From positions 1 to 40,571 of the forward strand of contig CALYVN010000009.1 of assembly GCA_945494785.1 (NCBI GenBank): 40,571 nucleotides of DNA, written 5' to 3'. Shown here piece by piece: positions 8,118 through 16,675 of the stretch (the stretch's first letter is position 1; each line of letters begins with the position of its first letter). The position numbers and the translations under genes are program-made. The DNA is from an uncultured Alistipes sp. (lineage in GTDB: Bacteria; Bacteroidota; Bacteroidia; Bacteroidales; Rikenellaceae). The notes beneath the pieces were generated by a model. That model was given only the letters and a program-made list of their open reading frames with translations, was not told the DNA's origin and did no database searches.

Positions 8118-9172
8118 ATCGAGGTGTCGGACTTGCTCTCCGACTCGTTGTTCTCTTTTTCGGTCAGCGAACGGCATATATCGCCCACGAATCGCGCACC
8201 GTTATAGACATAGCCCGTATAAATCTGCACCAACGTTGCGCCGGCATCGAGCATCGCCTTGACCTCGTCAGCCGTCATCAGACCGCCCGAACCGATTATT
8301 GGATAGGTTCCCCGACTGCGTTCGTGAATCCGTCGCACGACCTCGATGGCTCGTTTTGTCAGCGGCTTTCCGCTCACGGCACCGTTGCCGATGCGTTTGA
8401 GCGTATCGCCCGCAGTTTTCAACCCCGCAGGTTTGGTGGTGGCGTTGGTTGCGACAATGCCGTCCAACGGTGTATCCATCATAATATCGGTCATCGTGTC
8501 TATCTCCGCATCCGTCAAATCGGGCGATATTTTGAGCAATATCGGGCGATACTGATTCTGTCCGCGTCTGAAATCGAAGAGCGGGTCCAAAATTTTGGAG
8601 ACGCTCTCGCGGGTGCGTGGAACATACTGCTTGAAGGTGGTGTTGTAACTTACGTTTACCGTAAAGTAGTCGGCATACTGATAGAGATTGCGGAATACGC
8701 GCAGATAATCCTGCGCCGCATCGTCGGTCGGCGTTACAGAATTTTTGCCTATGTTGCAGCCTATAACTATCCCCTTGTGCGGGTGGCGCAGATTGCAGAT
8801 GACTCGCTCCAAACCCTTGCTTGCCAAACCGATGCGGTTGAGTATCGCGCCATCGTCGGGCAATCGGAACACACGGGGTCGCGGGTTGCCTTGTTGCGGC
8901 AACGGCGTTACCGTACCGATTTCGACGAATCCGAATCCGAGTGCATCGAGCGAGTTGAATATCTCGCCGTTGCGGTCGAATCCCGCAGCCATGCCGACGG
9001 GATTCTTGAAATGCAGTCCGAACACTTCGCGCTCCAACGACGGATGCTCCACGGCGTAACATTTGCGCAACAGCCATTTGCAACAAGGCGTTTTGTCTGC
9101 CAACCGCAACAGGGCGACAGCCAATTTATGGGAGCGTTCCTCGCCGAAGAAAAACGATATGTATCGTAACAT
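8114..9172 (-). CDS. pyrD: PyrD-like (class 2 dihydroorotate dehydrogenase family) with altered active site
   Basis: A 352-aa FMN-dependent TIM-barrel protein of the class 2 (quinone) dihydroorotate dehydrogenase family, which oxidises dihydroorotate in pyrimidine synthesis at the membrane. The N-terminal helical region and FMN side look normal: NIGKNSVTP near 140-148, LLKISPDL, and SGGLMTADEV with a YTGYVY end. Substrate-side motifs differ. The family's AAG(L/F)DK has Arg at the Lys position (R67), NR(M/Y)GFN reads NRIGLAS (112-118), and the catalytic loop NxS(S/C)PN reads NVSYNTT (173-179), placing Tyr where the catalytic base is expected. It may be a working variant, an enzyme for another dihydropyrimidine, or inactive. 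An alternative start lies at 9181. It is the second gene of pdxB-pyrD-cinA. Confidence 0.83.
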   Translation of the reverse strand: MLRYISFFFGEERSHKLAVALLRLADKTPCCKWLLRKCYAVEHPSLEREVFGLHFKNPVGMAAGFDRNGEIFNSLDALGFGFVEIGTVTPLPQQGNPRPRVFRLPDDGAILNRIGLASKGLERVICNLRHPHKGIVIGCNIGKNSVTPTDDAAQDYLRVFRNLYQYADYFTVNVSYNTTFKQYVPRTRESVSKILDPLFDFRRGQNQYRPILLKISPDLTDAEIDTMTDIMMDTPLDGIVATNATTKPAGLKTAGDTLKRIGNGAVSGKPLTKRAIEVVRRIHERSRGTYPIIGSGGLMTADEVKAMLDAGATLVQIYTGYVYNGARFVGDICRSLTEKENNESESKSDTSI

Positions 9173-9238
9173 GCTGAACATAATCTGTTTTGTGCATCGC
9201 TACATCTGCTGCACGCTGCAAAGATAGTAAAAAGTCCG

Positions 9239-10234
9239 CTAAAAGTACTCCTCGCGATATATATAGCCGTTGCGCAACGCCTCGAAATCCTGTGGACGGC
9301 ATCGCAGTTGCTCGCTCTCGGTCGCAATGTCGCAATAACGGTCGATTGTCGCGCACAACCGTTCCCATGTGATTTTGCGCGGTACGGTGCGCTCTATGCC
9401 GGCAGGATACCACTCCGTCAGCGGCAGCGAGAATCGCTCGGCAACGGCACGGACTGCCATCGACGAAGCGTTCGCCTTGCCCTGCAACGAATAGCCTGCA
9501 ATGTGCGGTGTCGCAACCAAAGCCTTTGCCAACAGCCGACGGTCGATGTCGGGCTCGTTCTCCCAAACATCTGCCGCACAAAGGCGGCCGCTTTCGACGA
9601 GTGCCTGAGTATCGACCACCTCGCCTCGCGCCGCATTTATCAATACGGCATCGTCGCGCATAAGTGCCAAAGCCTCTCTGTCTATCATGTGGCGGGTCGA
9701 TGCGTCGGACGGAACGTGCAGCGTAACGATGTCGGCTTGTCGCAACACCTTGTCGAGTGCCACGAAATCGAGATGCTCCCTCTCTTGTCGCGGAGGGTCG
9801 CAGCAGATGGTGCGAAATCCCCACGATTCGGCATACTCTTTGACCAATCGTCCGACGTTACCTACTCCGACTATTCCCAAAACCTTCTCCTGCGGGCTGA
9901 AACCGAAACGGCGTGCCAAAGCGACGAGGGTTGCGGCAACCCATTGCAACACTCCCCGTGCATTGCATCCTGCCGCAGTAGCGACACCTATGCCGTGAGT
10001 GCGGCAGTATTCGAGGTCGATGTGGTCGAAGCCGATGGTGGCCGTGGCGATGAATTTGATATTTGTGCGGTCGAGCAGTTCGGCATCGCATTTGGTGCGC
10101 GTGCGGACGATGAGCGCATCGGCATCCCGAATGTCGTCGTGTCCGATTAACCTGCCCTCCTTGCGCACCGTATCAGCATACGGCTCGAAGACCTCCTCCA
10201 AAAACGGTATCGCCTTGTCTGCAACGATTTTCAT
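9239..10234 (-). CDS. pdxB: Erythronate-4-phosphate dehydrogenase
   Basis: Oxidises 4-phosphoerythronate, the second step of DXP-dependent pyridoxal 5'-phosphate synthesis. The 331-aa protein is a D-2-hydroxyacid dehydrogenase. It has the PdxB N-terminus (MKIVADKAIPFLEEVF), a Rossmann GIVGVGNVG motif near 145, the catalytic NAARGE and the PdxB signature ATPHIAGYSLQGK, which separates it from SerA or GhrB. It is shorter than the roughly 378-aa enterobacterial enzyme, the loss being in the C-terminal dimerisation part. It heads a minus-strand unit with pyrD (57-66 bp gap, depending on start) and cinA, and is divergent from the arginase-family gene. Confidence 0.92.
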   Translation of the reverse strand: MKIVADKAIPFLEEVFEPYADTVRKEGRLIGHDDIRDADALIVRTRTKCDAELLDRTNIKFIATATIGFDHIDLEYCRTHGIGVATAAGCNARGVLQWVAATLVALARRFGFSPQEKVLGIVGVGNVGRLVKEYAESWGFRTICCDPPRQEREHLDFVALDKVLRQADIVTLHVPSDASTRHMIDREALALMRDDAVLINAARGEVVDTQALVESGRLCAADVWENEPDIDRRLLAKALVATPHIAGYSLQGKANASSMAVRAVAERFSLPLTEWYPAGIERTVPRKITWERLCATIDRYCDIATESEQLRCRPQDFEALRNGYIYREEYF

Positions 10235-10256
10235 TTTGCACGTTTCAAAATTCGTA

Positions 10257-10264
10257 CAAATATA
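10257..10264 (-). promoter_or_regulatory. -7 box of the pdxB promoter
   Basis: TATATTTG on the minus strand, 22 bp before the pdxB ATG. No TTTG sits at exactly the consensus distance; the nearest is about 24 bp away, so the -33 element is weak or different. Confidence 0.5.
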
Positions 10265-10308
10265 ACGAGTAATCGCACCAATTTACGGCAAATTGCAATT
10301 ATTTTTTC

Positions 10309-10316
10309 TAAATTTG
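10309..10316 (+). promoter_or_regulatory. -7 box of the arginase-family gene promoter
   Basis: TAAATTTG lies 18 bp before the ATG at 10335, which predicts a very short leader. No TTTG at the expected spacing was found. Together with the opposing pdxB box it marks a divergent promoter of about 100 bp. Confidence 0.45.
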
Positions 10317-10334
10317 TGGCAAATTAGGCTCGCT

Positions 10335-11369
10335 ATGGAGATAAACTTTTTCAGACTTGGTACCGATTCGGGCGACAGCGGCTGCTATTTCCGCGACATG
10401 ACATCGCCCGAAGACGCGGAGTTGGTGTTGGTGTCGGCTCCGTGGGGCGTAACGTCGGCATCGGGCGAAGGTTCGGCATACGCGCCCGACGCCATTATCG
10501 ACTCTTCGGCACACATTGCGGAGTTCGATGCCTCGTCGGGCTTTTCGTTCGGCGGCAAAATTGCGACTGCTCCGATAGATTACGACATTCAGGAAAATTC
10601 GCAACGGCTCGGGGCTGATGCGGAGAAGGTAATCTCCCATGTCGAAGATGGCGGCGTGCTTGCGGGCGAGTACTTTTCGCGCAAGGTGGCTCGCATCAAC
10701 GAGGGCTTTGTGCAGATGCACGAGAGCATCCGTACCCAAACCGCCCATTGGCTTGCAGCGGGCAAAAAAGTCGGCATAATTGGCGGCGACCATACGGTGG
10801 GATTTGGTGCAATCGAGGCTGTGGCGGCACACGAGGGCGAAATAGGCGTGTTGTACATCGATGCCTTTTGCGACATGCACCTGCCTTCCGAGAGTCTGTT
10901 CGAATACTCCCACCTCTCTGCCGCCCGCAACATCATGGAGGAGATTCCGTCGGTCGGCTGCATGGTGCAGGTGGGTGTGCGCGATGTCGGCAGCGACGAA
11001 TACGCACACACGGGTGCCGACAACCGCATTGCGCTCTTTTTGATGGACGATTTGGTGTCGAGACATTTCGGTGGCGAATCGTGGTCGGCGATTTGCGATA
11101 CGATAATCGCCCGTTTGCCACACAAAGTCTATGTTTCGGTCGATGTTGCGGCTTTGTCGCTCGATTGCTTCCCGCACTCCAAACAGCCTGTTGCAGGCGG
11201 TCTGTCGTTCAATGAGACGGTATTTTTGATAAACCGCCTTGCGGCATCGGGGCGCGAGATTGTCGGGTTTGACATGACGGGCATAGTGCCGAAATTCGAA
11301 AACAACATCGATGCGGTTGCAGGTGCGCGTCTGTTGGCGAAGTTGTGTTGCGCCGTGTTGAAAAAGTAG
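10335..11369 (+). CDS. Arginase/agmatinase-family protein with altered metal site
   Basis: A 344-aa ureohydrolase-fold protein. Family enzymes use two Mn ions held by six residues to hydrolyse guanidino compounds. The landmarks are recognisable: GGDHTVGF with His153, a DAFCD segment (176-180) where the family has DAHxD, and SVDVA (268-272) where it has SxDxD. So His153, Asp176, Asp180 and Asp270 are kept, but the expected His is Phe178 and the last Asp is Ala272. Those two are the ligands unique to the second metal (MnB); all four MnA ligands remain. It could be a one-metal enzyme, a formimidoylglutamase-like variant, or a non-catalytic relative, so I give no gene symbol. The ATG at 10335 fits the fold; the ATG at 10293 would start upstream of the -7 box. 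It is followed 6 bp later by a lipoprotein gene. Confidence 0.8.
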   Translation: MEINFFRLGTDSGDSGCYFRDMTSPEDAELVLVSAPWGVTSASGEGSAYAPDAIIDSSAHIAEFDASSGFSFGGKIATAPIDYDIQENSQRLGADAEKVISHVEDGGVLAGEYFSRKVARINEGFVQMHESIRTQTAHWLAAGKKVGIIGGDHTVGFGAIEAVAAHEGEIGVLYIDAFCDMHLPSESLFEYSHLSAARNIMEEIPSVGCMVQVGVRDVGSDEYAHTGADNRIALFLMDDLVSRHFGGESWSAICDTIIARLPHKVYVSVDVAALSLDCFPHSKQPVAGGLSFNETVFLINRLAASGREIVGFDMTGIVPKFENNIDAVAGARLLAKLCCAVLKK

Positions 11370-11375
11370 ATTGTT

Positions 11376-12062
11376 ATGAAACGGATTGTGATATATTTAT
11401 CTGTCGTGCTGCTCTTCGGCTCAATGCTGTTCGGTTGCGGCAAAGGCAACGGCAAAATGGCGACCGACGCCGATTCGATAGCCTATGTTATCGGTCTGAA
11501 TGTCGGTCTGAATCTCGTTGCGATGGACTCCACGCTCAACGTCGATGCCGTGTGTGCCGCCATTCGCGATGTCTTCAACGGCGAACAGCGGATGTCAATC
11601 GAGGAGGGGCGCGACTATCTGCTTGCCCAAAAGACCTACTTCGTCCACGAGAAGGCTCGGGCTTATCAGGAACGGTTCCTTGCGGATTTGAGCAAAACCG
11701 ACCGCTCCTATGTCCGTATGCGCAACGGCGTTACCTATAAAATAGTCCGATTGGGCGACCAGAGCGTCCAGACGATGACGGGGCGCGATACGGTGAGGAT
11801 TGCATATACGATTCTCAACGTTGAGGGCGATACGATTCGCGGTATCGATACTTTGCGCACGGCATATCGCGAGTTGGTCGATGGTTTGCAGGATGTGGTC
11901 AAGGCTGCGGGCAACGGTGGCAGTTTCGACGCTTGGCTGCCCTCCAAAACGGCATACGATACGGCGGGAAATGCCGAATTGGGCATCGCTCCCGACCAAC
12001 TGCTCCGCTACTCGGTGGAGATACTCGACATAGATTATTACAGCAATGGCAACCGCCGTTAG
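11376..12062 (+). CDS. FKBP-type lipoprotein, degenerate (likely non-catalytic)
   Basis: A 228-aa exported lipoprotein with signal peptide and lipobox LFGC (Cys21). Residues of about 33-90 resemble the N-terminal dimerisation domain of FKBP-type prolyl isomerases (DSIAYVIGLNVGLNL). The C-terminal half (about 115-222) keeps the FKBP outline, including AYTILNVEGDTI and a YSVEILDIDYY end, but the pocket residues are gone: there is no FDSS, and the VI.GW.EG segment reads LVDGLQDV, without the floor Trp. It may act as a chaperone-like or structural protein in the periplasm or outer membrane. It follows the arginase-family gene by 6 bp, and a fuller paralogue lies immediately downstream with its own -7 box. 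Confidence 0.78.
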   Translation: MKRIVIYLSVVLLFGSMLFGCGKGNGKMATDADSIAYVIGLNVGLNLVAMDSTLNVDAVCAAIRDVFNGEQRMSIEEGRDYLLAQKTYFVHEKARAYQERFLADLSKTDRSYVRMRNGVTYKIVRLGDQSVQTMTGRDTVRIAYTILNVEGDTIRGIDTLRTAYRELVDGLQDVVKAAGNGGSFDAWLPSKTAYDTAGNAELGIAPDQLLRYSVEILDIDYYSNGNRR

Positions 12063-12073
12063 AATAAAATTAT

Positions 12074-12081
12074 TAACTTTG
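12074..12081 (+). promoter_or_regulatory. -7 box of the second FKBP gene promoter
   Basis: TAACTTTG, 52 bp before the ATG at 12134. No clear TTTG at the expected distance upstream. Confidence 0.5.
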
Positions 12082-12133
12082 CACGTCTGCGTAAAGACAA
12101 ACGATTGATAAACAACATAAAATGTTAAACGTT

Positions 12134-13267
12134 ATGAAAAAAATCTTTTTTGCCGCATTGGCTCTTGCGTGTGCCGTTGCGGTAGTTTCCTGCTCCTCCA
12201 AGAGCGGAAACGTTACTGTTGGCAACAAATCGCACATCGACTCGTTGTCGTATTGCCTCGGCGAGAACATCGGTTTCGGTGTCAGCGGCGAGATGTCCGA
12301 TATCCCGTTCAATATCGACCTCGTCAAGAAGGGTATCGAGGAGGGCGCATTGAATAAGGCTTCGCAGAAGCAGGAGGAGGCCGTCGATTTGCTGCGCGAC
12401 TACTTTATGAACAAGCGCAACGAGCGTTTGGCGAAATTGGACGAGCAGCGCAAGGCAGCAGCCGAAGATTCGACCGTGGTTGTCGATAAGTCGGTGATGT
12501 TCGAGAGTGCCGAGGAGTGCGACAACATCTCCTATGCCTTCGGTAACGACATCGGTTGCAATGTCCGCAACAGCAAACTGCCGCTCCAAACCTATTGGCT
12601 TACCAAAGGCTTCAACGATGCCTACGAGGGTGCCGGCGAGATTGCAGAGCAGGATGTGCAGAATTTCCTCCAACACTACTTTATGGTGGTTCGTCCCGCA
12701 CAGTTGCTGAAAGAGTCCAACGATTGGCTTGTCAAGATTGAGAAGAAATGGGGCGTAAAGAAGACCGAGAGCGGTCTGCTCTATAAAGTCATAAAGGCGG
12801 GCGACAAGGAACTTATTGCTAAGGATGATCGCGACGTGGTCGTTGTCAAATATGAGGGCAAAACCAAAGAGGGCGAGATTTTCGACTCCTCCTACAAGCG
12901 TGTCGAGGAGGTCGAGGAGCGTATTGCCGAGACCAAGAACAACAAGGAGTTGGACGAGCAGGAGAAGAACGAGCGTCTGGCTCAATTCGAAGAGGAGTTG
13001 AAGTCGGTCGAGACAGTCGAATTCCCTCTCGACCGCGTTATCAAGGGTTGGACCGAGGGTATGAAACTCGTCGGCAAAGGCGGTAAAATCGTGCTTTACA
13101 TCCCGTCCGACCTTGCTTACGGTTCGCACGGCGCAGGTCGTGCAATCGGCCCTAACGAGGCTCTCGAATTTACCGTTGAGTTAATCGACGTGAAGCCTTA
13201 CGAGGAGCCTGTACTGACACAGGACCCTGTAACCGAAGAGGCAGCACCGGCAGAGGAAAACAAATAA
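12134..13267 (+). CDS. FKBP-type peptidyl-prolyl cis-trans isomerase lipoprotein
   Basis: A 377-aa lipoprotein (signal MKKIFFAALALACAVAVVSC, Cys20) that should catalyse prolyl isomerisation and assist folding in the periplasm. Two similar N-terminal modules occur in tandem: DSLSYCLGENIGFGV (37-51) and DNISYAFGNDIGCNV (130-144), each followed by a helical stretch ending in a YFM segment. The C-terminal FKBP domain (about 213-355) has VVVKYEGKTKEGEIFDSSY, VIKGWTEGM and LAYG, so the pocket looks active. About 38 highly charged residues (257-294) are inserted between FDSSYKR and the FPLDRVIKGW strand and probably form a helical hairpin. The tail is Glu/Pro/Ala rich. The ATG at 12134 is chosen over 12122 because it begins the signal peptide. 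A strong terminator follows. Confidence 0.9.
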   Translation: MKKIFFAALALACAVAVVSCSSKSGNVTVGNKSHIDSLSYCLGENIGFGVSGEMSDIPFNIDLVKKGIEEGALNKASQKQEEAVDLLRDYFMNKRNERLAKLDEQRKAAAEDSTVVVDKSVMFESAEECDNISYAFGNDIGCNVRNSKLPLQTYWLTKGFNDAYEGAGEIAEQDVQNFLQHYFMVVRPAQLLKESNDWLVKIEKKWGVKKTESGLLYKVIKAGDKELIAKDDRDVVVVKYEGKTKEGEIFDSSYKRVEEVEERIAETKNNKELDEQEKNERLAQFEEELKSVETVEFPLDRVIKGWTEGMKLVGKGGKIVLYIPSDLAYGSHGAGRAIGPNEALEFTVELIDVKPYEEPVLTQDPVTEEAAPAEENK

Positions 13268-13284
13268 TTTTTCGACACAACAAG

Positions 13285-13318
13285 AGAGCGGGACACATTT
13301 GTATCCCGCTCTTTTTTT
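13285..13318 (+). terminator. Intrinsic terminator after the FKBP gene
   Basis: AGAGCGGGA (13285-13293) pairs with TCCCGCTCT (13304-13312), followed by a run of T. It lies between convergent genes, but the T-tract favours plus-strand transcription. Confidence 0.92.
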
Positions 13319-13335
13319 GTCTGTTTCAGCGTCTG

Positions 13336-13851
13336 TTACTCCTCCACGCGTATCAGATAGTTGTCGTTGATGACCACGTTCGGAATAATGGTGTTTGCCG
13401 GAATCTTGACGTTCTCGCCCTTCATGCAGAGAAAGAAGAATCCGAACGGAAACAATACGGTCAGTCCGAGTCCCAATCCGCAGCCGAGAGCAGCACCTTC
13501 GCAATCGTCCCCCTCGCAGTTGATGCCTCCGAGCAGTGCGATTCTCTGGCCATCGACGGCTGTCGTCGATAAGAGCGAAATGTCGATGCTGCCCGGTTTG
13601 CCGACACCCTTCGCCTTCTGTGTATCGAGGGCGAGTTCCACAGGCGTTCCGCGACGAATCAATACCTTCTCGCCCGTAATATCCTTTACGTCGCGATCGA
13701 CGATCGCCGTAACATCGGGATTTTTGGATTTGCTCGATACCGCTTTCGTCGTTCTAATGCTGATGCTTTGTCCGTTGTTGATTTTGACAGGCTGCGCCAC
13801 CGTTGTCGAGGTGATGCCTATTAGAGCCAAAAAGCAAAAAAAATTCTTCAT
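13336..13851 (-). CDS. Exported protein of unknown function
   Basis: A 171-aa protein with a cleavable signal peptide (MKNFFCFLALIGITSTTVAQ, AQ cut near residue 20). The mature part reads like a small beta domain: residues 20-105 contain KINNGQSISIRTTKA, a VDRDVKDITGEKVLIRRGTPV stretch and SIDISLLSTTAVDGQRI. Then come a Cys pair (NCEGDDCEG), a Gly/Leu/Phe-rich hydrophobic patch (GLGLGLTVLFPFGFFFLCMKG) that could be a membrane segment, and the end IPANTIIPNVVINDNYLIRVEE. I do not recognise a named family. The start at 13851 is chosen because it opens the signal peptide. It lies downstream of pgi on the same strand, separated by 195 bp in which no clear promoter was seen. Confidence 0.75.
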   Translation of the reverse strand: MKNFFCFLALIGITSTTVAQPVKINNGQSISIRTTKAVSSKSKNPDVTAIVDRDVKDITGEKVLIRRGTPVELALDTQKAKGVGKPGSIDISLLSTTAVDGQRIALLGGINCEGDDCEGAALGCGLGLGLTVLFPFGFFFLCMKGENVKIPANTIIPNVVINDNYLIRVEE

Positions 13852-14046
13852 GTTTTTGTTTGGTTTTTTGTTCCTCTGTCCCGAAAGAGGGTGTTGTGTT
13901 TGAAAGTGTGCATACAAAAAGTGCGGGACACAACTTTGAATCTGCTTTTCGGGGTCTTGGGAAATCGTGTACTCCTTCGACATGAACAGCAGGGCAGAAT
14001 CGACGCTTCTTGTATGTCTGTTCCGATATGGTTTGCAAAGGCTGTG

Positions 14047-15378
14047 TTAAAGTTTTGCCTTGATTGCCTTCGTCTGCTCCTCGTAACCCGGTTTTTCGAG
14101 CAGTGCAAACATATTCTTTTTGTACGCCTCGACACCCGGTTGGTTGAACGGATTGACACCCAACAGATAACCGCTTATGCCGCAAGCCTTCTCGAAGAAA
14201 TATATCAGCGCACCTATCGAGTGAGCGTCGATTTGCGGAATCTCTACCCGCAGATTCGGTACTCCTCCGTCCACATGCGCCAGACATACGCCGAGTTCCG
14301 CCATCTTGTTGATTTCGTTCATCCGCTTGCCGGCGAGATAGTTCAAACCGTCGAGATTCTCCTCGTCGCTCTCCACGCGCACCTCGTGGGCAGGTTCGGC
14401 AACCGATATTATCGTCTCGAACATCGTGCGTTCGCCATCCTGAATATACTGACCCATCGAGTGCAGGTCGGCAGTCAGCGTAACGCTTGCAGGGAAGATG
14501 CCCTTGCCATCCTTGCCTTCGCTCTCGCCGTAGAGTTGTTTCCACCACTCGTTGATATTCTGCAATTTCGGCTCGTATGAACCGAGAATTTCGATTTTCT
14601 TGCCTGCGCGGTAGAGTGCATTGCGCACAGCAGCATACTGTGCGGCGATGTTCTGCTCGTAACCGACGCCTGCGGCTGTGGCTCTCTCCATCTCCTGCGC
14701 ACCTGCCAACAAGGCCTTGATGTCTACGCCTCCGACAGCCAACGGCAGCAATCCTACGGGAGTGAGTACCGAATAACGCCCTCCGACATTATCGGGAATG
14801 ACGAATGCAGGGTAGCCTTCGTTGTCGGCCAATGTTTTGAGCGCACCGCGAGCCTTGTCGGTAATGGCGACTATGCGATGCTTCGCCTCCTCCTTGCCGT
14901 AGCGGCGTTCGATTTCCGCCTTGACTATGCGGAATGCAATGGCGGGCTCGGTCGTGGTACCCGATTTCGATATGACAATAGCAGCGATGGAGCGGTCTTT
15001 GAGGGCTGCCATCATCTCTGCCATATAATCCTCCGAGATGTTCTGACCTGCGAACAGCACAATCGGATGGCGGTGCGTTGCGTGCAACAATTCGAACGAA
15101 TCACTCATTGCATCCAATACCGCCTTCGCACCCAGATACGAGCCGCCGATGCCGATGCAGATTACCACTTCGGCTCTTTCGCGCAGGGCTGCTGCCTGCC
15201 GCTCGATAGCCTCGATGTCGGCTTCGCCGACCGACGACGGCAGAGTTATCCATCCCAAAAAATCGTTGCCTGCACCCGTACCTGCATGGAGCAGTTCGTT
15301 GGCTTCCGTTGCACTTTTTTTCAGTGTGTCGGAGATTGCGATGCCGCATTTCGAGGCATCAAATTTGATTGTTCCCAT
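14047..15378 (-). CDS. pgi: Glucose-6-phosphate isomerase
   Basis: Interconverts glucose 6-phosphate and fructose 6-phosphate in the cytosol. The 443-aa length matches the short bacterial Pgi type. Visible motifs: [15 protein letters not shown] (sugar-phosphate binding), [31 protein letters not shown] (PGI signature 1), a conserved [21 protein letters not shown] region, and the C-terminal [16 protein letters not shown] with the catalytic Lys (signature 2). The start at 15378 ([10 protein letters not shown]) fits the family; an ORF extension to 15504 adds unrelated sequence over the promoter. Divergent from mreB. Confidence 0.96.
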   Translation of the reverse strand: MGTIKFDASKCGIAISDTLKKSATEANELLHAGTGAGNDFLGWITLPSSVGEADIEAIERQAAALRERAEVVICIGIGGSYLGAKAVLDAMSDSFELLHATHRHPIVLFAGQNISEDYMAEMMAALKDRSIAAIVISKSGTTTEPAIAFRIVKAEIERRYGKEEAKHRIVAITDKARGALKTLADNEGYPAFVIPDNVGGRYSVLTPVGLLPLAVGGVDIKALLAGAQEMERATAAGVGYEQNIAAQYAAVRNALYRAGKKIEILGSYEPKLQNINEWWKQLYGESEGKDGKGIFPASVTLTADLHSMGQYIQDGERTMFETIISVAEPAHEVRVESDEENLDGLNYLAGKRMNEINKMAELGVCLAHVDGGVPNLRVEIPQIDAHSIGALIYFFEKACGISGYLLGVNPFNQPGVEAYKKNMFALLEKPGYEEQTKAIKAKL

Positions 15379-15501
15379 AGACTTTATAGTTTTGTTTATG
15401 CAAAAATTCTCCCTTGTTCCGTTTGTCGCCTTTCCGACTTTTTGCCCTCCTGCCTTTTGCGGCCTTCCGACCCGTCGAAAAGCAAACTCCTCAATCTTTG
15501 T

Positions 15502-15561
15502 CAAAGTTAATTATTTTTTCGGATAAAAGCAGCAAAGTTATTCATCTTTTTCATACCTTTG
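15502..15561. promoter_or_regulatory. Divergent pgi / mreB promoter region
   Basis: The 262-bp gap between pgi and mreB contains two TAACTTTG boxes on the minus strand (complements of 15502-15509 and 15533-15540), either of which could serve pgi, and TACCTTTG on the plus strand (15554-15561), 79 bp before the mreB ATG. Matching -33 elements are not clear. Confidence 0.55.
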
Positions 15562-15640
15562 TGCAGAACGCGGCATTGCGGATTACGGCATTGCCACAGC
15601 GTGGTTAAAGGGCTGAATTTAATAATAAAGAACATAAGTT

Positions 15641-16666
15641 ATGGGATTGTTTTCATTGACACAGGAGTTGGCTATCGACCTCGGTACAGCCAATACTCTG
15701 ATAGTGCACAACGACAAGGTGGTTGTCGATGAGCCGTCGATTGTGGCGATAGACGTGATGTCGAACAAATGTATAGCCGTCGGCAAGGAGGCGAAGTTGA
15801 TGGAGGGTAAGACCAATCAGAACATCCGTACCATCCGACCTCTCAAAGACGGCGTGATTGCCGACTACACGGCAACGGAATTGATGTTGCGCGGCATGAT
15901 AAGCAAAATCCGCACGGCGGGTTCCCTCTTCGCTCCTTCGCTCAAAATGGTCATCTGCATTCCGTCCGGCTCGACCAATGTCGATACCCGTGCGGTGCGC
16001 GAATCGGCAGAACATGCGGGCGCACGCGAGGTTGCCATGATATTCGAACCTATGGCTGCCGCATTGGGAGCGGGCTTGGATGTCGAGGAACCTGAGGGCA
16101 ACATGGTTATCGACATTGGCGGCGGTACGTCGGAGATAGCCTGCATATCGCTCGGCGGCATAGTCTGCTCGCAGTCGATAAACGTGGCAGGCGACGTATT
16201 TACCGAGAACATCAAGGATTATGTGCGTCAGCAGCACAACATCAATATCGGCATCCGCACGGCAGAGGACATCAAATGCAAAATCGGCGCAGCAGTTTCG
16301 CAACTCGACGAGGAGCCTGAGGAGTATGTCATTACCGGTTCGAGCATCCTGACTGCTTTGCCGCAAACGGTGTCGCTCAACTACAACGAAATCTCGTATG
16401 CGCTCGAACAGTCGCTGGTCAAATTGGATGATGCGTTGATGAAGGTGTTGGAGTCCATGCCGCCGGAGTTGTACTCGGACGTATATCGCAACGGTATCTA
16501 TTTGGCAGGTGGCGGTGCGCTTATCAAGGGCTTGGATCGCCGTCTGTCGGAAAAGACGGGCATACCTTTCCATATTGCCGAAGACCCGTTGCGTGCGATA
16601 GTGCGCGGCACGAATTTGGCATTGAAAAACATCAACCGCTTCTCGTTCCTGCTCCGCCACGTATAG
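15641..16666 (+). CDS. mreB: Rod shape-determining protein MreB
   Basis: Actin-like ATPase that forms membrane-associated filaments and directs lateral wall synthesis. The 341-aa protein has the actin fold motifs: phosphate-1 AIDLGTANT (11-19), phosphate-2 VIDIGGGTSEIA (156-167), CIPSGSTNVDTRAVRESAEHAGA, FEPMAAALGAGL, and the adenosine motif YLAGGGALIKGL near 287. The amphipathic membrane-binding start is short (MGLFSLTQE), as usual. First gene of mreB-mreC-mreD-mrdA-rodA, with a -7 box about 80 bp upstream. Confidence 0.97.
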   Translation: MGLFSLTQELAIDLGTANTLIVHNDKVVVDEPSIVAIDVMSNKCIAVGKEAKLMEGKTNQNIRTIRPLKDGVIADYTATELMLRGMISKIRTAGSLFAPSLKMVICIPSGSTNVDTRAVRESAEHAGAREVAMIFEPMAAALGAGLDVEEPEGNMVIDIGGGTSEIACISLGGIVCSQSINVAGDVFTENIKDYVRQQHNINIGIRTAEDIKCKIGAAVSQLDEEPEEYVITGSSILTALPQTVSLNYNEISYALEQSLVKLDDALMKVLESMPPELYSDVYRNGIYLAGGGALIKGLDRRLSEKTGIPFHIAEDPLRAIVRGTNLALKNINRFSFLLRHV

Positions 16667-16675
16667 CGGGAGGCC

